Below, piece by piece: positions 14,452-21,749 of a stretch of DNA of 21,749 nt (position 1 is the stretch's first letter; every line of letters begins with the position of its first letter). Under the pieces are notes generated by a model. The model was not told where the DNA came from, searched no databases, and worked only from the letters and a program-made list of their open reading frames with translations. A program made the position numbers and the translations under genes. Location: IMG/VR virus record IMGVR_UViG_3300020395_000127, positions 1 through 21,749 of that record; one strand, written 5' to 3'. This DNA comes from a virus.

Positions 14452-17400
14452 ATGCCACTTAGCAGACTTGAAAATTTTCTAAAGAATGTTCAGGGTAACG
14501 TAATATACGTAAATCCTGAAGAACTTGATGCAACGGATGATATCAGTAATACTGGTAACTCTAGAACCCGTCCGTTCAAAACGATACAAAGAGCACTTTT
14601 AGAGTCTGCAAGATTCTCATATCAATTAGGAAAAGATAACGATAAATTTGATAAGACTACAATTATGGTGTCGCCTGGCGTACACTATATTGATAATAGA
14701 CCAGGATATCAAATAGATGCTGATGCTAATATTACAGATATAAATGGTTTATCAAAAAGTATAACTGAGTTTGGTATTGGTACTAATTTTGATGTTCAGA
14801 ATCTTGACAATGTATTATATCAGTTCAACTCAATTCATGGTGGTGTAATATTACCAAGGGGTACATCCATAGTTGGTGATGATCTAAGAAAAACTAAAAT
14901 AAGACCAAAATATATTCCAGACCCAACAGATAATGGTATTGAAAGATCAGCAATCTTTAGATTAACTGGATCTTGCTTTATTCATGGGTTTACCATATTT
15001 GATGGTGAGGGTTCAGATAGAATATTCAAAGATTATACTACTAATGTATATGCTCCTAACTTCTCACATCATAAACTAACAGTATTTGAATTTGCTGATG
15101 GTAAGAATACTGTTGCAGGTAAGAGTAATACTGATTTAGATATGTACTATGCTAAGCTAACGCTTGCATATGGTACTAACAGTGGTAGAGCATTACCTAA
15201 TTATCCTACCAATGATGATTTTGAAACTATTATTGATGAGAATAGAATTGTTGGTGCAGTATCACAAATAGGTGATATTGAGATAAATGACATTTATTCT
15301 GGTGTAGATTCAACATCTACAACTCCAACATCTATTGTAACTGTACAAACAAAGAGTGAGCATAGACTTGCTGTAGGAACACCTATTTTAATATTTGGTG
15401 TCAACAATGCTGAATATGATGGTAGTCATGTTGTAGCACAGGTAGTAAACGATACTCAATTTAGTTATACTGTTGCAACTACACCAACAACTACGGCAAC
15501 TCCAAGTCTTAGTGGACTTACTCCTACTGTAGCAATAGAGAGTGATACTGTAACTTCATCTTCACCTTACGTATTCAATTGTACTGTTAGATCAGTATAT
15601 GGTATGTGTGGTCTTCATGCTGATGGGGACAAAGCAACTGGCTTCAAGTCAATGCTTCTTGCTCAGTTTACTGGTATATCTCTTCAGAAGGATGATAACG
15701 CATTTGTAAAGTATAATACAACCTCTGGTGCTTGGGAAGATCAAGCAACACTAGGAACAACAACGACATTACATACTGATAGTTTAGCAAGATATAAACC
15801 AGAATATGAGCATTATCATGTAAAGGGATCTAATAATTCCGTAATGCAATTGGTTTCTGTATTTGCTATTGGATATGCTCATCACTTCAAGTCTACTGCT
15901 GGTGGTGATTTGTCTATCACCAACTCCAATTCTAACTTTGGTTCTAAAGCACTTGAGTCTGATGGATTTAGACGAGAAGCATTCCTCAAAGATGATAAGG
16001 CATTTATAACAAGTATAGTACCACCTAAAAAGACTTTTTCTACTGTTGAGAATATAAATTGGCAGTCTATTGATGTTGAGGTAACTGCTGGTTTATCTAC
16101 AGACACTAAATTGTACATTTGGGGTCACTCTGAGAAGGATAAACTACCAGATAAGACTGCTAGTGGATTTACTGTAGGTAATAAGATAGGTGAAAAATTA
16201 TATTGTACTATAGAAAACGTTACTTATGGTGCAGAAGTATTGATGACTGGTCCTGGTACTCAAGTATCAGGTAAGAAAGAAATATTTGTTGGTAGTAGTT
16301 CTGGTATTAGTTCTATTACAAGTAATACCTTTACCTTAGAGGATACTCATAAGTTTGTTGAGGGTGAGAATGTCAGAATTTATTCTGATAGTGGATCACT
16401 ACCTGACGGTATAGAGTATGGTAGAGATTATTATGTTGTAACTTCTGGTTTGAATGCAGATCAGGTCAAGGTTGCTACTACTTTCAATAATGCTATTGCT
16501 GGTAGTAATCTTACTGGTATAAACAATTTAGGTGGTAAGTTACGTATAGTATCGACTGTAGATTCTAAGGATCCAGGTGACGCAGGACATCCAATCCAAT
16601 ATCAAGATGGAACTGGTTGGTATGTTAATGTAGGTGCTGCTAATACACTAAGATCTGCAATAGTATCAAATCAAAGTAAGATAACACCACGTACTGTCAA
16701 TACATTTATTGAAAGAACAAGTGATAATAGAAAAGATCTAGAGAAAATTTATAGACTTAGGTATGTTATACCCGATGATTCTACATTAGCATCTCCACCA
16801 ACTAACGGATTCTCTATTGCTGAATCTGGGTCATTCCCTGATGATACTAACTACAAGAATGATTCTACAGTTATATCATCTACATCTAATCTAAGAATTG
16901 ATAGTACTATTGTTGATGCAACTTGGAACTCTAGTTCTAAAGCTGGTATTGTAACATCTCAATTCCCACATAGATTATCTGTTGGACAAGGTGTAGAAAT
17001 AAGAAGAGTTAGAAGTACAGAAAATACTGATGGTGAGGCTAATAATGGATATAATGGATTGTTTGATGTTCTAGCAATTGATGATTCTAGAACATTTAGA
17101 ATTGGTATAAACACTAATCCAGGTGGTATTTCAACTATCACCACTAATATACCATATACTAGGCATGATCAATCTATTGTAGGATCTGGTAGAACATTTA
17201 CACCATTCTTTAATAAACGTGATCTTGGTATTGGATATCAGATTTATACTAATGAAGAAATTCAGGAATACAAGAAGGATATTCAGGATGGTATCTATGA
17301 TGTAACTTTATTATCATACTTAGCACAACCTGATATAACACCATTCTCTACTACAACTAATTATTTTCCACAGGATCCTAATGATATAAGACCAAAAGTA

Positions 17401-20121
17401 GATAAAGATAATCCTAATGAAGATCCTAATGCTGCTACATCATATGCTTTACGTGATGATATAGGTATTGTTCAAACAAATGATCCTTCAAATAGTATTT
17501 CTAGAGAAGGTATACATTCATTCTTAGAGAAAACCAACATTGGTATTGGTATTACTGGTGCTTTATCAACTGGGTCAAACATGTTTGTTGATGCAGGTGT
17601 AGAGCATGGATTCAATGCTATTTTATCTGTTACTGACCTAAATGGTGGTACTAACTATGAAGCATCTTCATCTTGGTTCAATGTAAATCTATCAGGTGGT
17701 ACAGGTAAAGGTGCTACTGCTGATGTTACAGTCAATTCATTAGGTGTTATTGCTAGTGTTGTTATAAACAACCACGGATCAGGATATAGTGTAAATGATG
17801 TTGTAACTATCAAGGATGTTCCTTTTGCTTCTTCTGGGACAGATGGTACAGTAAGGATTGATAGTATCAACAATAACATTGGTGATGTTGTTCAAGTTGT
17901 TGGAGTAGGAAGCACTGGATATAATGGACTGCATAGAATTACCTCAGTAACTGAACCACAAAGAATTGTATATGATGGAACTGGAGTAGATTCAAGTTCT
18001 GGTGGATTCATTTATCATGTTGGTGTTACTACTGCAGTCAATAATATTGTACATGATTCTGTTAGTGGTATTGCTACAGTTACATTATATTCTGACATTG
18101 GTCTAAAACGTGGTGATCAGATTGTAATTGATGGAGCTAATGCAGAATATAATGGTACTCATTATGTTACTGATAGAATAGGTTATGGATCTTCTGTAAA
18201 TGTAAACATTGGTGTATTAAGTAGTTCGCCCACATTTAGTGGTGCTAGTGCAATTGCTCATGGTGCAGGAATTGCAGCAAGAGGTAACAATCAGACTATT
18301 CCGTTATACGGTGGAGTTACAACACCTCTAACTACAGGTCTTACTACAACTACATCATCTATCTCATTACTTGAGACAGGTATGCTTCGTAGAGGAGACT
18401 ATCTGCAGATTGAGGATGAGATTGTAAGAATCTCTAATAATGATAGTACTTCAATTATTAGAGGAGTATTAGGAACTAATGCAACCAATCATGATAAGAA
18501 TGTTGCTGCAATAAAGATAAAGGTATTACCAGTAGAATCTAGAAGATATTCTATCTTACGTGCTTCTGGACATACATTTGAATATATTGGTCATGGTCCA
18601 GGTAACTATTCTACTGCGTTGCCACAAACTCAAGACAGAATACTTACTGATAAGCAACAGTTAGCAGCACAGGCAAATCAAACAAGAGGTGGACTTGTTG
18701 TTTATACTGGTATGAACGACAAGGGTGAGTTCTATGTTGGTCGTAAGAAGACTGATGCTGTAACAGGTGAAAGTAGTTCTACTATAGATGAACTTGATAC
18801 AGCTCCAACTGGATCTTCATTACCTAAGTCTCTCCTGCTCAATTCTTTGACAGCAGATGACCTATCAGTAAATGAAAATCTTTATAGTAATGGTAATACT
18901 GATGTAGTTGATATAAAACTAAGAGGTAATAGACAAGGTACACAAGGAGTACTTTATTTGGGTGTTCAGGGAACTGAACCTACTACAACTAATCAACAGG
19001 ATAATATCCTATTCAATACAAATCCTGTTCCAGGTGGTTATATTGGATGGGTAAGGACAAATGGTGCTGGTGTTGAAAGATGGCAACAGTTCGGTCCTAT
19101 ATCTGTTGAGAATGGAGTTGAACATTATTCTTTTGCAAAACTTGCTGTAGGTCAGTCTAGTGTAGATGCAGGTGAAGTTTTCAGTGTTAATGGTGGTGTA
19201 AGTTTCGGTAGTCTGAAGATTGATGATCTAACCACTGGTCGTGTAGCTCTTGTCGGAACCTCAGGTGAACTTGAGGATAGTGCAAGTTTTACTTGGGCTG
19301 GTTCTACTCTAACTATCCACACACTGTCGGTAAGTAATAATATCACTGTTGGTGGAGCAAGTTCAATCACAGGCAATGCCTACACTGGAGGTGATTCTAC
19401 CTTTGGTGGAGGTTTGAACTCTGCTGGAGTTTGTACCGCAACTGCCTTTGTAGGTAGTGGTATTATACCTGTTGGTGGTATTATAATGTGGTCAGGTACT
19501 GATGGTGACATACCAACAAACTGGAATTTATGTGATGGTACAAATGGTACTCCTAACTTGGTCGATAGGTTTATTGTTGGTAGAGGTAATGCATACTCAT
19601 CTGGTCAGACTGGTGGTCAAACAGATACCTCACTAATTGCTCACGATCATAGTATTACCACTTTCCTTTCAGATCCTGGTCATACTCATAGTAATAGTCT
19701 TAGTGGTGGAAATCACACTCACGCTAATTCACTTGGCGGTGGTGATCACTCACACAGTGTAACGAATTCACCTCATGATCATGAGATGGATCACACTCAT
19801 AGTTACAATGCATCAGATGCAAATGAGAGTGTTGTTACGTCAGGTGGTGCATCCAACGTTGGTAATAGTATATCAAGTGCCACAACTGCTGGATTGAGTA
19901 CTTCCTTCACTGAAGAGACAACAGTTAGTTCCTTCGCTAATACAAATAACGCTGGAGTTACTATTACCAATGCTGCTGCTGACGCAGGTGTGAGTCTAAC
20001 AAATGCATCTCAGACAACTGGAATCGGTGTTACTGCATCCTCTGACAGTCAGGGAACTTCAGCAACTAATAAGAACTTACCACCATATTATGCAATTGCT
20101 TACATTATGCGTACTGCTTGA
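14452..20121 (+). CDS. Giant tail-fibre/structural protein, pectin-lyase-like start and collar-domain end
   Basis: This 1889-aa protein is multidomain. Residues 1-200 are a pectin-lyase-like start (VIYVNPEELDATDD, then RPFKTIQRALLESA and MVSPGVHYI). Residues 365-527 are a block shared with cyanophage structural proteins (VYGMCGLHADGDKATGFKSM, YAHHFKS, SITNSNSNFG). A module of the type H-x-L-x-x-G-x-x-V-x-I plus EYDG/YNG/EYNG recurs near 301-347, 836-892, 1147-1183 and 1208-1255; a diverged copy is near 626-683. A GSGY element lies at 1060-1122. Residues 1363-1443 carry RRYSILRASGHTFEYIGHGP. The C-terminus is a collar domain like T4 gp12: PVGGIIMWSG near 1674, six HxH motifs at 1731-1783 that could bind metal, and LPPYYAIAYIMRTA at the end. 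Host binding is the likely role; the exact T4 equivalent is unclear. Confidence 0.82.
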   Translation: MPLSRLENFLKNVQGNVIYVNPEELDATDDISNTGNSRTRPFKTIQRALLESARFSYQLGKDNDKFDKTTIMVSPGVHYIDNRPGYQIDADANITDINGLSKSITEFGIGTNFDVQNLDNVLYQFNSIHGGVILPRGTSIVGDDLRKTKIRPKYIPDPTDNGIERSAIFRLTGSCFIHGFTIFDGEGSDRIFKDYTTNVYAPNFSHHKLTVFEFADGKNTVAGKSNTDLDMYYAKLTLAYGTNSGRALPNYPTNDDFETIIDENRIVGAVSQIGDIEINDIYSGVDSTSTTPTSIVTVQTKSEHRLAVGTPILIFGVNNAEYDGSHVVAQVVNDTQFSYTVATTPTTTATPSLSGLTPTVAIESDTVTSSSPYVFNCTVRSVYGMCGLHADGDKATGFKSMLLAQFTGISLQKDDNAFVKYNTTSGAWEDQATLGTTTTLHTDSLARYKPEYEHYHVKGSNNSVMQLVSVFAIGYAHHFKSTAGGDLSITNSNSNFGSKALESDGFRREAFLKDDKAFITSIVPPKKTFSTVENINWQSIDVEVTAGLSTDTKLYIWGHSEKDKLPDKTASGFTVGNKIGEKLYCTIENVTYGAEVLMTGPGTQVSGKKEIFVGSSSGISSITSNTFTLEDTHKFVEGENVRIYSDSGSLPDGIEYGRDYYVVTSGLNADQVKVATTFNNAIAGSNLTGINNLGGKLRIVSTVDSKDPGDAGHPIQYQDGTGWYVNVGAANTLRSAIVSNQSKITPRTVNTFIERTSDNRKDLEKIYRLRYVIPDDSTLASPPTNGFSIAESGSFPDDTNYKNDSTVISSTSNLRIDSTIVDATWNSSSKAGIVTSQFPHRLSVGQGVEIRRVRSTENTDGEANNGYNGLFDVLAIDDSRTFRIGINTNPGGISTITTNIPYTRHDQSIVGSGRTFTPFFNKRDLGIGYQIYTNEEIQEYKKDIQDGIYDVTLLSYLAQPDITPFSTTTNYFPQDPNDIRPKVDKDNPNEDPNAATSYALRDDIGIVQTNDPSNSISREGIHSFLEKTNIGIGITGALSTGSNMFVDAGVEHGFNAILSVTDLNGGTNYEASSSWFNVNLSGGTGKGATADVTVNSLGVIASVVINNHGSGYSVNDVVTIKDVPFASSGTDGTVRIDSINNNIGDVVQVVGVGSTGYNGLHRITSVTEPQRIVYDGTGVDSSSGGFIYHVGVTTAVNNIVHDSVSGIATVTLYSDIGLKRGDQIVIDGANAEYNGTHYVTDRIGYGSSVNVNIGVLSSSPTFSGASAIAHGAGIAARGNNQTIPLYGGVTTPLTTGLTTTTSSISLLETGMLRRGDYLQIEDEIVRISNNDSTSIIRGVLGTNATNHDKNVAAIKIKVLPVESRRYSILRASGHTFEYIGHGPGNYSTALPQTQDRILTDKQQLAAQANQTRGGLVVYTGMNDKGEFYVGRKKTDAVTGESSSTIDELDTAPTGSSLPKSLLLNSLTADDLSVNENLYSNGNTDVVDIKLRGNRQGTQGVLYLGVQGTEPTTTNQQDNILFNTNPVPGGYIGWVRTNGAGVERWQQFGPISVENGVEHYSFAKLAVGQSSVDAGEVFSVNGGVSFGSLKIDDLTTGRVALVGTSGELEDSASFTWAGSTLTIHTLSVSNNITVGGASSITGNAYTGGDSTFGGGLNSAGVCTATAFVGSGIIPVGGIIMWSGTDGDIPTNWNLCDGTNGTPNLVDRFIVGRGNAYSSGQTGGQTDTSLIAHDHSITTFLSDPGHTHSNSLSGGNHTHANSLGGGDHSHSVTNSPHDHEMDHTHSYNASDANESVVTSGGASNVGNSISSATTAGLSTSFTEETTVSSFANTNNAGVTITNAAADAGVSLTNASQTTGIGVTASSDSQGTSATNKNLPPYYAIAYIMRTA

Positions 20122-20127
20122 TAAATA
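20120..20127 (+). promoter_or_regulatory. T4-type late promoter for the last gene
   Basis: GATAAATA, one mismatch from TATAAATA, overlaps the TGA of the 1889-aa gene and lies 24 bases before the ATG at 20152. GGAG at 20138-20141 serves as ribosome binding site. Position and spacing match the other two late promoters. Confidence 0.6.
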
Positions 20128-20151
20128 CACATACGACGGAGTAGTTAGTAG

Positions 20152-21749
20152 ATGGCTTCAGTAAATAGAAAGTTTGCTGTAGAAAAAGGTTTAGAGGTCG
20201 GCACTGACGCATTAGTTGTTGATGCTGATAATAATCTTACGGGTGTTGGTAAGACTGACCCCACCTACGTACTTGATGTAACATCAAGCACAGCAAATTT
20301 TGATGGTATTGTAGCCGCAGCCAACGTTGGTATAGGCAGTACACAACCTCAAAGAAATCTAGATGTAGTAGGCACTGCAAGGGTAACAGGTGCAGTTTAT
20401 GATTTACATAATACTGCAGGTAATAATAATGAAGTACTAATAACTGTTGGTACTGGTGTTTCTTGGACAGCAGACTTCCAAGCTGCTAGAGATGGTACTA
20501 ATAGTGTACAGTATAAAAAATCTGACGGTAAATTTGGTGGTGCATCTAATTTTGTATTTGATCCTACAAACAAGCGAGTAGGTATTGGTAGCACACTTCC
20601 AGCATACTTATTACAAGTAGCACGTAATGGTAGTGATACTAGTAACGGACTTGTTCAGATAGGAGGCACATTCTTAGATAGTAATGCAACTGTCGGTGCT
20701 GCAGCATCTATTCTTGCTGCTGATGCTAGTGGAGAACTTATCTGGGTTAGAAACACTGGTTCTCAAGTAAACAACATATTATATGTGAGTGAAGAAGGTA
20801 ATGATACAAATGATGGATTGACGGAAGGTGCAGCAAAACGAACTATTGAAGGTGCTACAGCAATTGCTGCTGCAGGTAATGTTATAAGAGTTTCTAGTGG
20901 TATATACACAGAAAACAATCCAGTAACAATACCAGCAAATGTCACAGTTGACGGGGATGAACTCAATAATACACAGGTGATTCCATCAAATGCAGGTGCA
21001 GATTTATTTGAACTAAAGAATGGTTCTATGATACAGAACCTATCATTCATTGGTGCTGCAAGCACTGGTTCAATGGTTTGCTTTGCTCCATCTGGAGTTG
21101 GTATTGTAACTCAGTCTCCACTGGTTAGAAACTGTACTAACTATGTTCCTAATAGTATTGGATTGAAGGTAGATGGCAATCATGCAGAGGGTGAGAAATC
21201 TATCACTGCTGATTCATATACAATGTACAATCAGGGTGGTATAGGTGTTACAGTTTCAAATGATGGTCATGCACAACTCAATTCAGTTTACAGCATTTGT
21301 AACAAGGCTGCTGTTACTTGTGTCACAGGTGCAACTGCAGACGTTCACAGTTCTGAAGCATCTTTTGGTACTTTCGGTCTTATCGCTTCTGGGGTAGGAA
21401 CTGTACATCAATCAGGTATTCTTACTGCTACTGTATCAACTGACAATAACATAGTCAACGTTGCTAATCTAACACAGAGACCGTTTGCTGGTCAGGTATT
21501 ATATTTGGGTGAGTTATTCAATGAAGTAACAAGTATTTCTATAACTTCTGCTGGATCAGGATATACTGCGACGAATCCACCGACTGTAACTTTCGGTGAT
21601 CCGTCAGGGACAAATGGTATAACTGCTGAAGGTAGTGCTGTTATAAGCGGATTTGGTTCTATTACCTCGATTAATATAACGGGTAAAGGATCACAATATC
21701 GGTCTGCACCAGCTGTGACTATATCAGCTCCTTCGTCGGGGGTCACAGC
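20152..21749 (+). CDS. Fibre-like structural protein with pectin-lyase-like domain (partial)
   Basis: The reading frame is open from the ATG at 20152 to the window end (532 codons), so the C-terminus is missing. Residues 1-170 contain repeated fibre-type motifs: GVGKTDPTYVLDV, NVGIGSTQPQRNLDVVGTAR and RVGIGSTLPAYLLQV, of the VGIG-x-x-x-P-x-x-x-LDV kind found in adhesins and fibres. From about residue 205 a pectin-lyase-like beta-helix begins: VSEEGNDTNDGLTEGAAKRT, then IRVSSGIYTENNPVTIPANV and TVDGD. Near residues 460-525 are two GSGY-type elements (ITSAGSGYTATNPPTVTFGD; ITGKGSQYRSAPAVTIS). A virion fibre or baseplate-attached role is likely. A ribosome binding site GGAG stands ten bases upstream. 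Which receptor or partner it binds cannot be told. Confidence 0.8.
   Translation, partial: MASVNRKFAVEKGLEVGTDALVVDADNNLTGVGKTDPTYVLDVTSSTANFDGIVAAANVGIGSTQPQRNLDVVGTARVTGAVYDLHNTAGNNNEVLITVGTGVSWTADFQAARDGTNSVQYKKSDGKFGGASNFVFDPTNKRVGIGSTLPAYLLQVARNGSDTSNGLVQIGGTFLDSNATVGAAASILAADASGELIWVRNTGSQVNNILYVSEEGNDTNDGLTEGAAKRTIEGATAIAAAGNVIRVSSGIYTENNPVTIPANVTVDGDELNNTQVIPSNAGADLFELKNGSMIQNLSFIGAASTGSMVCFAPSGVGIVTQSPLVRNCTNYVPNSIGLKVDGNHAEGEKSITADSYTMYNQGGIGVTVSNDGHAQLNSVYSICNKAAVTCVTGATADVHSSEASFGTFGLIASGVGTVHQSGILTATVSTDNNIVNVANLTQRPFAGQVLYLGELFNEVTSISITSAGSGYTATNPPTVTFGDPSGTNGITAEGSAVISGFGSITSINITGKGSQYRSAPAVTISAPSSGVT

Overview
The window is an AT-rich, almost gap-free stretch of the tail and baseplate region of a T4-like marine myovirus. 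The closest fit is a cyanophage-type virus of Prochlorococcus or Synechococcus; a related virus of another marine bacterium cannot be excluded. The evidence is recognisable homologues of T4 gp4, gp48/gp54, gp26, gp51, gp27 and gp5, T4-type late promoters (TATAAATA), the large pectin-lyase-like and collar-domain fibre proteins usual in marine T4-like phages, and accessory genes (2OG-Fe(II) oxygenase, tryptophan-halogenase-like) known from such phages. No photosynthesis gene, tRNA or integrase is visible.

Layout. 1-378 (minus): the start of a gp4-like head-completion gene, divergent from everything else. 406-12619 (plus): the baseplate/tail run, namely a tail-tube-cap protein (gp48/54 type), gp26, gp51, two consecutive large tape-measure-like proteins, the gp27-type hub, a small His/Asp-rich protein, gp5 (OB-fold hub protein with no visible lysozyme domain), a separate octad-repeat beta-helix protein that may be the needle, a structural protein with an EGPE-type domain, a 2OG oxygenase, and a small paralogue of the EGPE-type domain. 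12607-14416: a likely early-transcribed insert with its own sigma70-like promoter, containing an unknown 65-aa protein, a one-helix membrane protein and a halogenase-like flavoprotein. 14412-21749: a late promoter and an 1889-aa tail-fibre/structural protein ending in a collar domain, then another late promoter and a second fibre-like protein cut off by the window end.

How the genes work together. The 406-11022 genes should build the central hub, tail tube base and puncturing device. The two giant genes at the right should supply fibre or adhesin parts. Translation is tightly coupled: four junctions are TAATG and two more are ATGA/GTGA. The best candidate for something under-described is the gp26-gp51 junction. 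Two overlapping -1 slippery heptamers sit just before the gp26 stop, gp51 lies in the -1 frame, and tape-measure-like genes follow directly. This is the layout of the lambda G/GT frameshifting tail-assembly chaperone. Also notable are the halogenase cassette behind a non-late promoter and the apparent split of the gp5 spike into separate OB-fold and beta-helix genes.
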